A DNA stretch of 64,000 nucleotides from Pontivivens ytuae. GTDB lineage: Bacteria; Pseudomonadota; Alphaproteobacteria; Rhodobacterales; Rhodobacteraceae. The notes beneath the pieces were generated by a model that saw nothing but the letters and a program-made list of their open reading frames with translations, was not told the DNA's origin and made no database searches. The number at the start of each line of letters is the position of its first letter. Within the stretch, counting starts at the first letter, position 1. The stretch is from contig NZ_CP064942.1 of assembly GCF_015679265.1 (NCBI RefSeq), forward strand, positions 1,210,001-1,274,000, given 5' to 3'. Positions 52,858 to 63,619 of the stretch are shown piece by piece. Position numbers and translations under genes: made by a program.

Positions 52858-52867
52858 GCCGCGGCGC

Positions 52868-54790
52868 CTACCGCGTGCAGAGCCGCCGCGGGCCCGAATA
52901 GGGCTGGAAGGTGCAGTCCGACACGCGGAACGACCGGTAGGTCTGCGCGCAAAGCTGGACGTTGCAGATGGGTGCGGCGTTCTCATCCTCTTCCGCCACG
53001 GCGAGCTCCGCGGGATCGATGGTCTCGTCGGTCTGGACCTCGGTCAGGAAGCGGTTCCAGATGATCGCGGGCAGGCTGCCGCCCGTCACATCCTCCGTCG
53101 GCGTGTAGTCGTCATTGCCGACCCACACCCCCACGATCAGCGGCGCGTTGAAGCCGATGAACCAGGCGTCGCGGTAATCCTGCGTCGTCCCCGTCTTGCC
53201 CGCCACGAACTGCCCTTCGAGCTGCGCGCGCCGCCCGGTGCCGCGCTCCACGACCATGGCGAGCATGCCGGTGATGTCGACGAGCACCGGGGAGAGGTCG
53301 TGCTGCGGCCGCCGCGACGGCCCTACGCGGAAGACGCGGCCGGTCTCGTCCACCTCGAAATTCTCGATGCCCCAGGGCTCGATCGGCGCGCGCCCCGCAC
53401 GGATCGAGGCATAGGCGCCGGTCATGTCCAGCAGCGTGATCGCGGAGGTGCCGAGCGCCACCGAAGGCGTCGCCAGCATATCGGCGTCGATGCCGAGCTC
53501 CCGCGCCGCGTCGACCACATTCTCCAGCCCCACCTCCATGGCGAGGTTCACGGTCGCCGCGTTGAGCGACCGGCCCAGCGCCTCGGCCAGCGTCACGTCG
53601 CCGAAGAAGCGGTCGTTGTAGTTGCCGGGCTCATAGTCGCCGATCGCCACCGGCCGGTCCGAGACGATGGAGTTCGGTGAGTACCCCGCCTTCAGCGCCG
53701 CGTAGTAGACCACCATCTTGAAGGTCGAGCCCGGCTGCCGCTCCGCCTGCGTCGCCCGGTTGAACTGGCTCGCCTGGTAGTCGCGCCCACCGATCATGGC
53801 GAGGATCGCGCCGTCGGGGCGCAGGGCAACAAGGGCAGCCTGCTCCACCCCCATCTCCTCCCCGAACTCGTCGAGCGCTTCGTCCACCACGCCTTGCGCG
53901 ATCCGCTGCAGGCGCGGATTGAGCGTGGTGCGGAAGGTCATGGCGCCGCCGAAGCCGCCCGCCACCTCGCGCGCCTCGCCGATCACCCAGTCGGTGAACC
54001 AGCCCCCGGCGCCGAGGTCCGGCTCCGTCGGGTCGAGCTCAACCACCGTGGCGCGGGCGGCGTCACGTTCCTCCGCCGTGATCGCGCCGTTCTCCACCAT
54101 CAGGTCGAGCACGATCAGGCTGCGCGCCCGCGCCGCCTCGAGGTTGGAGATCGGGTTGAGCCGCGACGGCGCGCGGATCAGCCCGGCGATCATCGCCGAT
54201 TCGGGCAGGGTGAGCTCGGAGACCGGCTTGTTGAAGTAGCGCCGCGCCGCCGCGGGCACCCCGGTCGAGCCCGCGCCCAGATAGATGTTGTTGAGATAGC
54301 GGGTGAGGATCTCCTCCTTCGACATCCGCCGCTCGATCACGACGGCGAGCACCGCCTCCTGCACCTTGCGTTTCAGCGTCTGCGCATCGTCGAGATAGAC
54401 GTTCTTCACGAGTTGCTGCGTGATGGTGGAGCCGCCCTGCACCACGCGGCCCTCGATCAGGTTCTCCCGAAACGCCCGCGCGATGCCCTGCGGATCGACC
54501 CCGTAGTGGGAGAAGAAGCGTTGATCCTCCACCGCGACGACCGCCTGCACCAGATGCTCCGGGAAGTCGCGATAGGGTGTGGGCACGCCACGCGAAGGCC
54601 CGCGGCGCACCAGCGGCGTGCCATCCGTCGCCTCCAGCGCGATGATCGGGCTGTTGGTGCGGCTCAGGATGTCGTCGATCGGCAGATCGCGAAGGCCCCA
54701 GTAGAGCACGCCGCCCACGGCGACCACGGCCAGGATCAGAAGGAAAAAGAAGGTCCGAAAGATCGCCCCGATCAACCGGCGGATAATCAT
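52868..54790 (-). CDS. Penicillin-binding protein 1A-type bifunctional peptidoglycan synthase
   Basis: A 640-residue class A PBP: membrane helix at 10-32, GT51 domain with catalytic glutamate in AVEDQRFFSHYG and GGSTITQQLVKN, then a transpeptidase with SxxK in GSTFK, SLN in GRSLNAAT and KTG in AGKTGTTQ. The C-terminal 40 residues hold four cysteines (CNVQLCAQTYRSF), a short tail seen in alphaproteobacterial PBPs. It polymerises and crosslinks the wall. Confidence 0.93.
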   Translation of the reverse strand: MIIRRLIGAIFRTFFFLLILAVVAVGGVLYWGLRDLPIDDILSRTNSPIIALEATDGTPLVRRGPSRGVPTPYRDFPEHLVQAVVAVEDQRFFSHYGVDPQGIARAFRENLIEGRVVQGGSTITQQLVKNVYLDDAQTLKRKVQEAVLAVVIERRMSKEEILTRYLNNIYLGAGSTGVPAAARRYFNKPVSELTLPESAMIAGLIRAPSRLNPISNLEAARARSLIVLDLMVENGAITAEERDAARATVVELDPTEPDLGAGGWFTDWVIGEAREVAGGFGGAMTFRTTLNPRLQRIAQGVVDEALDEFGEEMGVEQAALVALRPDGAILAMIGGRDYQASQFNRATQAERQPGSTFKMVVYYAALKAGYSPNSIVSDRPVAIGDYEPGNYNDRFFGDVTLAEALGRSLNAATVNLAMEVGLENVVDAARELGIDADMLATPSVALGTSAITLLDMTGAYASIRAGRAPIEPWGIENFEVDETGRVFRVGPSRRPQHDLSPVLVDITGMLAMVVERGTGRRAQLEGQFVAGKTGTTQDYRDAWFIGFNAPLIVGVWVGNDDYTPTEDVTGGSLPAIIWNRFLTEVQTDETIDPAELAVAEEDENAAPICNVQLCAQTYRSFRVSDCTFQPYSGPRRLCTR

Positions 54791-54909
54791 TGGCGTGTCG
54801 CCCCCATGGAAAATCTCTTTATAGAACCGTGACTTGCATCAAATGCCCCACGGCATTCGCAGATAGCTCAGACTGACGCATTTCCATGCCACCGGCGTTG
54901 CGCCACGCT

Positions 54910-54926
54910 AAAAATCGGCGATTTTT
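54910..54926. terminator. Short palindromic terminator after the zincin gene
   Basis: AAAAATC-GGC-GATTTTT is a compact palindrome with A- and T-runs on both sides, 25 bases past the minus-strand metallopeptidase stop. The gap 54791-54950 otherwise holds only the upstream region of the PBP gene. Confidence 0.6.
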
Positions 54927-54950
54927 CGCCAAGTGTGACCGAACGCTACG

Positions 54951-55355
54951 TCACCGCGTCCAGTCGTCGATTTGCATTATGCGCTCATCCGACCATCCGA
55001 AGTGATGCGCAATCTCGTGAACGAGGACGTGGGACACCAGTTCCTCCAGCCCCACATCGCCGCGGTCGATCCACTCCTCGAGGATCGGACGGCGGTAGAG
55101 AAAGACCTGATCCGGCCCCTCGCGCTGATCCGCTACCGACTTCTCGGTCAGGGCGACGCCGTCATAGAGCCCCGTCAGCTCGAACGGATCCTCGATGCCG
55201 AGACCGTCGAGCACCTCCTGCTCCGCGAAATCCTCGATCCTCAGGGCGACGTCACCGCACTGCTCCCGGATCTCCGCCGGCAGGGCGTCGAGCGCCCGGC
55301 GCGCCATCGCCTCGATCTCCGCGAGGCCGGGCGGCAGGATGTCGGGTTCGTCCAT
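54951..55355 (-). CDS. MMP-like zincin metallopeptidase family protein (DUF1025)
   Basis: The 134-residue cytoplasmic protein has the zinc motif HVLVHEIAHHFGWSDERI near the C-terminus and ELTGLYDGVALTEKS earlier, both typical of the small minimal-zincin family often called metallopeptidase family protein. The proteolytic role has not been shown for the family. Confidence 0.9.
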   Translation of the reverse strand: MDEPDILPPGLAEIEAMARRALDALPAEIREQCGDVALRIEDFAEQEVLDGLGIEDPFELTGLYDGVALTEKSVADQREGPDQVFLYRRPILEEWIDRGDVGLEELVSHVLVHEIAHHFGWSDERIMQIDDWTR

Positions 55356-55430
55356 GTCCCGACGATAGGCAAGCGGGGTGCGCGCGCAAGGGCGCTTGAC
55401 GGCGCAGGGCGCGGTGCGCTCCGCTGCGGC

Positions 55431-55931
55431 ATGACCCGATCCTTCATGAGCTTCACGCCCTCGCCGGGCATCCGCGCGCTCCTGATCCCGGGCGGCGCGC
55501 TGGTGCTGCTGATCGGGCTCGCCACGCCGATCTGGCTGTGGCTGGTCTTCTCGGGCTGGGCCGGGCTGGTCGCGGCCCCCGCCTTCCTCGCGCTGGCCGG
55601 GGTCGGCGCGGGCGGCATCCTCACCGGGCTGATCGTCGGGCCGATGGGGCGGCCGAGCCTCATCCTCGACGAGACGGGCATCGAGGTCCCCGCCTACTCC
55701 ATCGGTCCCCTGCCCTGGCGGGAGATCGTGGAGGTCGCGGTGATCGACAGCGGCGGCGGCGGCCTGCGCCTCACCCCGCGGCGGCCGGAGACGCTGCCGC
55801 TCCTCGCGCGCTGCCAGATGGCGCTCAACGGCGGGCTCGGCGTCATCGTGATCTCACATTCCTACTTAAATGCCCCGGCCGAAACCGTTATGGAGGCCGC
55901 GCAATCGTTCAGAGCCGAAAGCCGTCCATGA
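55431..55931 (+). CDS. Two-helix membrane protein of unknown function
   Basis: A protein of about 166 residues with two hydrophobic segments (GALVLLIGLATPIWLWLVF and a following one) and a C-terminal cytoplasmic part, ILDETGIEVPAYSIGPLPWREIVEV, of PH-domain-like look. The start is either 55431 or 55446, neither with a good ribosome site. Its stop overlaps the gltX ATG, so it is the first gene of that transcript. Confidence 0.75.
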   Translation: MTRSFMSFTPSPGIRALLIPGGALVLLIGLATPIWLWLVFSGWAGLVAAPAFLALAGVGAGGILTGLIVGPMGRPSLILDETGIEVPAYSIGPLPWREIVEVAVIDSGGGGLRLTPRRPETLPLLARCQMALNGGLGVIVISHSYLNAPAETVMEAAQSFRAESRP

Positions 55932-57259
55932 CAGTCACCCGTTTCGCCCCCTCGCCCACCGGCTACCTCCATATCGGGAACCTGCGCGCAGCCCTCTTCA
56001 ACTGGCTGATCGCGCGACAGGCGGGCGGGACGTTCATCCTGCGGCTCGACGACACCGATCCGGAGCGGTCGAAGGACGAGTACAAGGACGCGATCCGTGA
56101 GGATCTCGAATGGCTCGGCCTCACTTGGGATCGGGAGGAGACGCAGTCCTCCCGCCTCGGCCGCTATGAGGAGATCGCGGACAAGCTGCGCGCCGACGGC
56201 CGTCTCTACGAGGCGTTCGAGACGCCGACCGAGCTCGACCTCAAGCGCAAGAAGCAGCTCAACATGGGCAAGCCCCCGGTCTATGACCGCGCAGCGCTGG
56301 AGCTGAGCGAGGAGGAAAAGGACCGCCTGCGTGCCGAGCGTGGCGGCCACTGGCGCTTCAAGCTCGATCACGACCGGATCGAGTGGGAGGACGCGATCCT
56401 CGGCCCGATCTCGATCGACGCGGCCTCCGTCTCCGACCCGGTGCTGATCCGCGGCGACGGGCAGATGCTCTACACCATGGCGAGCGTGGTGGACGACACC
56501 GACATGGGCATCACCCACGTGGTCCGCGGCTCCGACCACGTGACCAACACCGCGACCCAGATCCAGATCATCGAGGCGCTGGGGTACACCGCGCCCACCT
56601 TTGCCCACCATTCCCTGCTGACCGGCCCGCAGGGCGAGGCGCTGTCCAAGCGGCTCGGCACGCTCGCGTTGCGCGACCTGCGCGCGGCGGGGATCGAGCC
56701 CATGGCGATCCTCAGCCACATGGCCCGTCTCGGCTCCGCCGACCCGGTGGAGCTGCGCACGACGCATCAGGAGCTGATCGACGGCTTCGACCTCTCGAAG
56801 TTCGGCGCCGCTCCGACCAAGTTCGATGCGGAGGACCTGAAGCCGCTGACCGCCCGCACGCTGCACGGCCTCGACTACGACGCCGTCGCCGACCGCCTCG
56901 CCGCGCATGGCATCACGGGTAACGACGCGCCGGCCTTCTGGGACATGGCGCGGGAGAACGTGACGGTCCTCGCCGACGCCGTTCCCCTTTGGACCATCAC
57001 GCAGGAGGGGGCCACGCCGCTCGTCGCGGACGAGGACGCCGAGTTCATCGCGGACGCCCTCGCCAACCTGCCGCCGCGCCCCTGGACGCAGGAGAGCTGG
57101 TCCAACTGGGCCAACACGATGAAGGAACGCTCGGGCCGCAAGGGCAAGGCGCTCTTCATGCCGCTGCGCAAGGCGATCTCCGGCATGGAGCGCGGGCCCG
57201 ACATGGCCAAGTTCATGCCGCTCCTCAAGCACGACCCGGCCTTCGACCCGGCGAATTAG
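55928..57259 (+). CDS. gltX: Glutamyl-tRNA synthetase
   Basis: A 443-residue class I synthetase: HIGH-like motif in GYLHIGNLRAALFNW, the KMSKS-like GEALSKRLG, and DDTDPERS for the acceptor end. It charges tRNA-Glu (and possibly tRNA-Gln in organisms with an amidotransferase). Many alphaproteobacteria have two GltX paralogues, and which one this is cannot be told here. The ATG overlaps the upstream stop (ATGA). Confidence 0.94.
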   Translation: MTVTRFAPSPTGYLHIGNLRAALFNWLIARQAGGTFILRLDDTDPERSKDEYKDAIREDLEWLGLTWDREETQSSRLGRYEEIADKLRADGRLYEAFETPTELDLKRKKQLNMGKPPVYDRAALELSEEEKDRLRAERGGHWRFKLDHDRIEWEDAILGPISIDAASVSDPVLIRGDGQMLYTMASVVDDTDMGITHVVRGSDHVTNTATQIQIIEALGYTAPTFAHHSLLTGPQGEALSKRLGTLALRDLRAAGIEPMAILSHMARLGSADPVELRTTHQELIDGFDLSKFGAAPTKFDAEDLKPLTARTLHGLDYDAVADRLAAHGITGNDAPAFWDMARENVTVLADAVPLWTITQEGATPLVADEDAEFIADALANLPPRPWTQESWSNWANTMKERSGRKGKALFMPLRKAISGMERGPDMAKFMPLLKHDPAFDPAN

Positions 57260-57326
57260 GCCCCGATTAAGACCTTCGGGGTTAAGGGATCCCTCTGCCA
57301 TGCGGGCATGAAGGGATCCCGATCGA

Positions 57327-59837
57327 ATGAGACTCACGGTCAAACGCCGGATCGCACTGGGCTATATCGTCGTCATCCCGATGATGCTGGCCCTCGTCCT
57401 GGACGTGCGGACGTCGCTCGGCCGCGTGCAGGGACAGTTCGAAACCCAGCTCCAGCGGGTCGAGGCGATGACGATCGTCGATGCCTTGCGCGACGACTTT
57501 GCCGAGGCCGACCGCGCCGCGATCCAGGATCTGCTCTCCGACGAGCACACCTTGCGCGACTTCGCGGAGCGGGAGCTCGCCCGGATCGAGGAGGAGAGTG
57601 GCCCCGGCGCGATCTCCGGCGACTTCGATGAGCAGCGGATCGCGGCGATGCGCGACATCGTCGCCGATGTGGGCGCCTATCGCTCGGTCTACGCCGATGC
57701 GGTCGACCTACGCACCCGGATCGAGACCTCTACCGCCGATATCGTGGCCGAGATGGAGGCGCTGCGTGAGATCGCCGCGGGCATCGCCACCTCGCCGGCG
57801 GCGGAGGAGAACTTCGCGCTCGAGAACATCGCGCAGCGCCTGACCAACCACCTCTCCGACGCGCTGGCGCGCGAGCAGCCCGTCTCCATCGTCAACGGCG
57901 CGGACGAGGAGGTGCTGCGCCTCCTGAGCCTCGCCACCGCCGACGTCTCGCAACTGCGCGCGCTCGCGCCCTCGTCGCTGAGCGAGGAGGTCGGCACGCT
58001 GCGCGAGGCGCTGCCGCAGATCCCGCCCCGGCTCGCCGAATTGCACGAGCTCAGCACCTCGATCTTCCCCACCAAGATCAACGCGCTGCAGTTCATGCGG
58101 GAGGAGACGCATGACAGCCTCGACCGGCTGGTCACGGGCCTCGTCGCTGATCAGCAGGCCACGGGGCAGCGCGGGCAGGAAAAGGTGTCGGTGCTGCAGA
58201 CGCGCATCCTGGTCCTCGTCGCCTCGATCATGGCGGCGGCGATCATGGTCTCCGTCATCATCGTGCGGTCTCTGCTCGTCCCGCTGGCCCGGCTCGACCG
58301 GGCCGTCAACGACATCGCGTCGGACCAGCCCGCCCGCACCATCCCCGACGACAGGACGGACGAATACGGCGACATGGCCCGCAGCATCCGCCGCATCGAC
58401 GAGCGCGGGCGCATGGCCCGGCGCATCCAGGACGCGCTCGACAGTTCCGGCGTCGTCTTTGTCATCGCAAGCGCGCCGGACGCCGTGGTCTACGCCACCC
58501 GCGGCGCGCTGGAGGTTCTGGGCGACGACTGCTCCGGCGCGCTGCATGACCTCGTCGAGACCAACCCCGACGTGCACCGCTGCTTCTGCGAGGAGCACGA
58601 CATCGCCCTCGCCGACACCCGCCACGGACGGCATTTCGACCTACGGGTTCGCTCGATCCTCGCCGATGACGGAACGATCGACGTGGTCGTGCTGCAATGG
58701 CAGGACCGGACCGAGGCCCGGCTCCTCCAGATGGAGATCACCAATCTCGTCGGCGCCGCGATGGACGGCGACTTCACCCATCGGGTCGATGTGACCGGCG
58801 GCGGCCATCTCGCCGACGCCGCCCACGCCCTCAACCGGATGTGCGCCGTCTTCGAAGAGGGGCTCGCCGCCGTGACCCGCGCCTTGGCGGCCCTTGCCGC
58901 GGGCGACCTCACCCACCGGATGGAGGGCGAGTTCACCGGCGCCTTCGCCCGCCTGCAAAGCGACATCAACAAGTCCTTCGCCACGCTGGGCGAGATGGTG
59001 AGCGACATCCACCTCACGGCCGAGGCATTGGCAAAGCTCAGCCGCCAGGTGACGGAAGATGCCGCCACCCTCTCCGAAGACGCAGACGCGCAGGCCGCCG
59101 CCCTCCAGCAAAGCAGCGCCACGATGGAGGAGATGTCGGTCGCCATCGCCACCACGTCGTCGCACAGCCAGGACGTGCGCGACCTTTCGTCCCGCGCCGC
59201 CGAACAGGGCCGCGCCGCGGCCGCCGTGGCCGAAGAGACCCGCGTCGCCATGGGCGAGGTCGAGGTCGCGTCGCGGCGCATGCAGGAGATCATCTCCGTC
59301 ATCGATTCCATCGCCTTCCAGACCAACCTGCTGGCCCTGAACGCGGCCGTCGAAGCGGCCCGCGCCGGCGACAGCGGCAGCGGTTTCGCCGTCGTCGCGG
59401 CCGAGGTCCGCCACCTCGCCCAGCGCTCTGCCAACGCTGCCGCGGACATCTCGGCCCTCATCAAGGAGAGCGGCGCGCATATCGAGACCGGCAGCGTCCG
59501 CGTGACCCGCACGAACGAAGCACTGACCGCCATCTCCACCACGCTCGACGACATGAACCGGGCGATGGTCGGCATCTCCGACATGGCGCAGGAGCAGTCG
59601 ACCTCGGTCACCGAGATCACGAGCTCCATCACGGCAATGGACGACGCAACCCAAGGTCAGGCGCGGCTCGCCGAAGCGGGCGCGCGGCGGGCCCAGTCGC
59701 TGCAGTCGAGTGCAATGCAACTGAGGAACCGCATGGAGCATTTCCGCCTCGTCCCGCGGCCGGAGGTTCAGCCCGAGCACGAAAGTGGCGATCAGAAACC
59801 GGACGCCGAAGACGACGCCTCGGCAACCCAAGACTAA
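57327..59837 (+). CDS. Methyl-accepting chemotaxis protein with large sensor and PAS-like domain
   Basis: The 836-residue chemoreceptor has a membrane helix at 9-27, a long helical periplasmic part (28-290), a second membrane helix (about 293-315), HAMP, a PAS-like part (370-470), a second HAMP-like segment, and the cytoplasmic signalling hairpin with [21 protein letters not shown] and [16 protein letters not shown]. The C-terminus is acidic without a CheR-binding pentapeptide. No che genes are nearby, so it is an orphan receptor. Confidence 0.92.
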   Translation: MRLTVKRRIALGYIVVIPMMLALVLDVRTSLGRVQGQFETQLQRVEAMTIVDALRDDFAEADRAAIQDLLSDEHTLRDFAERELARIEEESGPGAISGDFDEQRIAAMRDIVADVGAYRSVYADAVDLRTRIETSTADIVAEMEALREIAAGIATSPAAEENFALENIAQRLTNHLSDALAREQPVSIVNGADEEVLRLLSLATADVSQLRALAPSSLSEEVGTLREALPQIPPRLAELHELSTSIFPTKINALQFMREETHDSLDRLVTGLVADQQATGQRGQEKVSVLQTRILVLVASIMAAAIMVSVIIVRSLLVPLARLDRAVNDIASDQPARTIPDDRTDEYGDMARSIRRIDERGRMARRIQDALDSSGVVFVIASAPDAVVYATRGALEVLGDDCSGALHDLVETNPDVHRCFCEEHDIALADTRHGRHFDLRVRSILADDGTIDVVVLQWQDRTEARLLQMEITNLVGAAMDGDFTHRVDVTGGGHLADAAHALNRMCAVFEEGLAAVTRALAALAAGDLTHRMEGEFTGAFARLQSDINKSFATLGEMVSDIHLTAEALAKLSRQVTEDAATLSEDADAQAAALQQSSATMEEMSVAIATTSSHSQDVRDLSSRAAEQGRAAAAVAEETRVAMGEVEVASRRMQEIISVIDSIAFQTNLLALNAAVEAARAGDSGSGFAVVAAEVRHLAQRSANAAADISALIKESGAHIETGSVRVTRTNEALTAISTTLDDMNRAMVGISDMAQEQSTSVTEITSSITAMDDATQGQARLAEAGARRAQSLQSSAMQLRNRMEHFRLVPRPEVQPEHESGDQKPDAEDDASATQD

Positions 59838-59879
59838 ACAGGAAAACCGGCAGCGCGGCGATCGGCGCACGGACGGGCC

Positions 59880-61718
59880 CTATTCGGCCGCGTCCGCCTG
59901 CAGGAAGCCACCGGACTGACGCGCCCAGAACGAAGCGTAGAGACCACCGCGGGCCAGGAGCACGTCGTGCCGCCCCTCCTCGACCACCCGGCCCTCGTCG
60001 ATCACCACGATCCTGTCCATGCGGGCCAGCGTCGACAGCCGGTGCGCCACGGCGATCACGGTGCGGCCCTCCATAAGGGTCTCGAGCGCGGCCTGCACCG
60101 CCTGCTCCGTCTCCGAATCGAGCGCGGCCGTCGCCTCGTCCAGCAGGAGGATCGGCGCGTCCTTCAGGAACGCCCGCGCGATCGCCACCCGCTGCCGTTG
60201 CCCGCCGGAGAGCTTGACGCCGCGCTCGCCGAGCCGCGCGTCATAGCCCGTGCGGCCGTCATGATCGTGCAGCGCCATCACGAATTCATGCGCCTGCGCG
60301 GCCTGTGCTGCGGCGGTGACCTCCGCGTCCGTGGCATCGGGCCGCCCGTAGGCAATGTTGTCGCGGGCGGAGCGATTGAACATCGAGGTGTCCTGCCGGA
60401 CCGTCGCGATCGCATCGCGCAACCCGTCCTGCGTGAGCTCCCGGATGTCGCCACCGTCGAGGGTGATGCGCCCCGCCTCCACATCGCGGAGCCGCAGCAG
60501 CAGCTCCAGCGCCGTCGACTTGCCTGCACCCGAGCGGCCGACGAGACCGACCTTCTCCCCCGCCGCGACCCGCAGCGACAGGCCGTCGAGCCCGCCGCCC
60601 TCGCGCCGGCCATAGCGGAATTCCACGTTCTCGAACGCGACGGCGCCGGCCACCCGCTCGGGCGCCGCGGCGTCGGCCCGGTCGAGCAGATCGTGGGGCG
60701 GCGTGAGGGTGCGCATCCCGTCCTCGATCTCGCCGATATTGGTGAACACGCCCATGGCCACGAAGCTCAGCCAGAACGACATCTGCCCGATCCGCGTCGC
60801 TAGCAGCCCCGCCATGGCGAGATCGCCCGGAGTGGCCTGCCCGCCCTGCCACAGCCAGATACCGGCCCCCAGCAGCATGACCGGCAGCGCGCCCGCCAGC
60901 ACGCCGAGGCCGAGCCGGAACTGCACGGACACGACCCCGAAATCCTGCATCCGCTCGCGCAGGCGGGCCATGGCATCCTCGGCGGTGTCCCGCTCCCGCG
61001 TGGCGTGGGCGAAGAGCTTGACCGTCGCGATGTTCGACACCGTATCGACCACGTGGCCCGACAGCGCCGCCCGCGCCGCCGCCCGCGCCCGGGAGCGCTT
61101 GCGGATCCGCGGCAGCAACGCCCGGATGTAGAGCGCGTAGACCACGAACCAGCCGCCCAGCAGCAGCCCGAGCCAGCCCGAGACCTGCGACAGCAGCAGC
61201 GCCGCGCCGATCAGCACCGACAGCGCGTAGGTCGCGGAGTTCACCAGCTCGTTCAGTATGTTGGAGATGGCCGAGACCGTCTGCATCTGCTTTTGCGCGA
61301 TGCGCCCCGCGAAATCCTCCTCGAAGAAGCGGAGGGATTGCCCCAGCGTGTGCCGGTTCAGCCGCACCATGGCCAGCGTCGAGGTGTTGGGCATGACGCC
61401 GAGCGAGTTGACCGCCGAGGTCACGCCCATCATCAGCGGCCGCAGCGCCATGAAGAAGAGTGCGGCACCGGCCAGCGTCCACAGATGCCGGTCGACGAAG
61501 CCGTCCGAACTCTCGCTCGCCACCAGATCCACGAGGTAGCCGACGAGCCACGCACCGAACGCCTCGCTGACGCCGAGGAACAGCCCGAGCAACGCCGCCA
61601 CGCCGATCACCGGGCCCGAGCCCCGCAGCGCCCAGCGCAGGAACGGCCAGAGCGTGCGCGGCGGCGGCCCGTCGGCGGGCGCGAAGGCGTCCATCAGCTC
61701 CGTGAAGAACCGCCTCAT
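59880..61718 (-). CDS. ABC half-exporter (multidrug/lipid type), second of a pair
   Basis: A 612-residue transporter with an N-terminal six-helix domain and a C-terminal ATPase: Walker A VGRSGAGKSTALEL, signature LSGGQRQRVAIARA, Walker B ILLLDEATAALDS, H-loop VAHRLST. The ATG at 61718 overlaps the stop of the partner gene (ATGA), so the two very likely form a heterodimer. Both ATP sites look complete. The substrate is not known. Confidence 0.9.
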   Translation of the reverse strand: MRRFFTELMDAFAPADGPPPRTLWPFLRWALRGSGPVIGVAALLGLFLGVSEAFGAWLVGYLVDLVASESSDGFVDRHLWTLAGAALFFMALRPLMMGVTSAVNSLGVMPNTSTLAMVRLNRHTLGQSLRFFEEDFAGRIAQKQMQTVSAISNILNELVNSATYALSVLIGAALLLSQVSGWLGLLLGGWFVVYALYIRALLPRIRKRSRARAAARAALSGHVVDTVSNIATVKLFAHATRERDTAEDAMARLRERMQDFGVVSVQFRLGLGVLAGALPVMLLGAGIWLWQGGQATPGDLAMAGLLATRIGQMSFWLSFVAMGVFTNIGEIEDGMRTLTPPHDLLDRADAAAPERVAGAVAFENVEFRYGRREGGGLDGLSLRVAAGEKVGLVGRSGAGKSTALELLLRLRDVEAGRITLDGGDIRELTQDGLRDAIATVRQDTSMFNRSARDNIAYGRPDATDAEVTAAAQAAQAHEFVMALHDHDGRTGYDARLGERGVKLSGGQRQRVAIARAFLKDAPILLLDEATAALDSETEQAVQAALETLMEGRTVIAVAHRLSTLARMDRIVVIDEGRVVEEGRHDVLLARGGLYASFWARQSGGFLQADAAE

Positions 61719-63550
61719 TCGGCGACCGCCAGGAACCCGCCCGATTGCCGCGACCACAGCCGCGCGTAAAGACCGCCCTGCGCCAGCAACGCCTCGTGCG
61801 GGCCGTCCTCGACCACGTGGCCACCGTCCAGCACCAAGATCCGATCCATGGCCGCGATGGTGGACAGCCGGTGCGCGATGGCGATCACGGTCTTGCCCTC
61901 CATCATGCCGTAGAGCGCACCCTGGATCGCCGCCTCGACCTCGCTGTCGAGCGCGGAGGTCGCCTCGTCGAGCACGAGGATCGGCGCGTCCTTCAGCACC
62001 ACGCGGGCGAGCGCGATCCGCTGCCGCTGGCCGCCCGACAGCTTCACGCCGCGCTCGCCGACATGGGCGTCGTAGCCGCGCCGGCCCTGCGGATCCTCAA
62101 GCTCGAGGATGAAGTCGTGTGCCTCGACCCGGCGCGCCGCCGCCTCGATCTCGGCATCGCTCGCACCGGGCGTGCCGTAACGGATGTTGTCGCGGACCGA
62201 GCGGTGGAGCAGCGAGGTGTCCTGCGTGACCATGCCCACGGCGCGGCGCAGGCTGTCCTGCGTCACGTCGCAGATCGCCTGGCCGTCGACCTCGATCCGG
62301 CCCTTCTCCGCATCGTGGAAGCGCAGGAGGAGGTTGACCATGGTGGACTTGCCCGCACCCGACCGGCCGACGAGGCCAACGCGCTGCCCGGCCGGGATCT
62401 CCAGCTCCACATGCTCCAAGCCGCCCGAGGCCTTGCCGTAATGGTGGCTCACGTCGCGAAAGGCGATGGCGCCGCCGGCCACCTGCAGATCGGCCGCCCC
62501 GTCGCTGTCGGTCAGCTCGATCGGCTGGGCGATGGTGTCCATCCCCTCCCGCACCACGCCGAGGTTTTCGAAGAGCGAAGACAGCGCCCACATGATCCAG
62601 CCGGTCATCGCGTTGAGCCGCAGCACCAGCGCGGAGGCCGCAGCGACCGTCCCGACCGAGGCCGTGCCCTGCTGCCAGAGCACCACCGACCAACCGATCA
62701 CCGCGACGATCAGCAAACCGTTGATGAGCAGCAGCCCCAGCTCCATGAAGGAGATCAGGCGCATCTGCTTCTGAAACTTCTGGCGCGCCTCCTCGATCGC
62801 CTCGCCGGCGAACAGCTCCTCCTCCCGCGTGTGGGCGAAGAGCTTCACGGTCTGAATGTTGGTGTAGCTGTCCACGATCCGGCCCGTGATGGCCGAGCGT
62901 GCGTCCGAGAACTCCTTGGACGCCTGCGCGATCCGCGGGATCACGTAGAAGCAGAGCGAGATGTACATCATCGACCAGATGACGAGCGGCAGCATCAGCC
63001 GCGGATCGGTGCCGCCCAGCAGCACGAGCGCGCCGACAAGGTAGATCACCGCGTAGACCAGCGCGTCGAAGACCTGGAACGTCGCCTCCCCGGTCGCGGA
63101 GGGCGTCTGCATCACCCGGTTCGCGATCCGGCCCGCGAAATCGTCCTGGAACCAGCCCACCGACTGGCGCAGCACGTGCCGGTGCGCACGCCACCGGACC
63201 AGCGTGCCGAGATTGGGCAGCAGCGACTGGTTGAGGAACATCGTGTCCACGATCTGCGCGATCGGCCGCAGGAACAGGATGAAGAGCGCGATGAAGAGCA
63301 GCTCCAGCCCGTGCTCCGCGATGAAGGTCTGCGGCGTCGAGCCCTCCAGCAGGTCCACCACCCGGCCCGCATAGTAGATCAGTCCGATCTCCACCGCGGC
63401 GACGACGAGCGTGAACAGCGTGACGTAGATCAGGACCTTGCGGAAGGGGCGCAGGTACTCGAACAGGAACGGACCCAACCGGTCCGGCGGAGTGTCGCGG
63501 TCGGCATAGGGCTGGTAGGGATCCACCAGCCGCTCGAAAAAGCCAAACAT
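61715..63550 (-). CDS. ABC half-exporter (multidrug/lipid type), first of a pair
   Basis: A 611-residue transporter of the same plan: membrane domain, then Walker A VGRSGAGKSTMVNL, signature LSGGQRQRIALARV, Walker B ILVLDEATSALDS, H-loop IAHRLST. It opens with MFGFFERLVDPYQPYADRD. The 69-base gap to the Hint gene would hold the promoter. Confidence 0.9.
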   Translation of the reverse strand: MFGFFERLVDPYQPYADRDTPPDRLGPFLFEYLRPFRKVLIYVTLFTLVVAAVEIGLIYYAGRVVDLLEGSTPQTFIAEHGLELLFIALFILFLRPIAQIVDTMFLNQSLLPNLGTLVRWRAHRHVLRQSVGWFQDDFAGRIANRVMQTPSATGEATFQVFDALVYAVIYLVGALVLLGGTDPRLMLPLVIWSMMYISLCFYVIPRIAQASKEFSDARSAITGRIVDSYTNIQTVKLFAHTREEELFAGEAIEEARQKFQKQMRLISFMELGLLLINGLLIVAVIGWSVVLWQQGTASVGTVAAASALVLRLNAMTGWIMWALSSLFENLGVVREGMDTIAQPIELTDSDGAADLQVAGGAIAFRDVSHHYGKASGGLEHVELEIPAGQRVGLVGRSGAGKSTMVNLLLRFHDAEKGRIEVDGQAICDVTQDSLRRAVGMVTQDTSLLHRSVRDNIRYGTPGASDAEIEAAARRVEAHDFILELEDPQGRRGYDAHVGERGVKLSGGQRQRIALARVVLKDAPILVLDEATSALDSEVEAAIQGALYGMMEGKTVIAIAHRLSTIAAMDRILVLDGGHVVEDGPHEALLAQGGLYARLWSRQSGGFLAVAE

Positions 63551-63619
63551 GGGAACGGGCTCTCGTTCTACCGGGCGCGCAGCCCGAACTGTCCGTCGGG
63601 CCTGACACCCGGCATCGCC

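Noticed and set aside
59880..63550. Type I secretion exporter for the RTX protein
   Set aside because: The pair is far from the RTX gene and lacks an adaptor (HlyD) or peptidase-like N-terminal domain; it resembles multidrug/lipid half-exporters.
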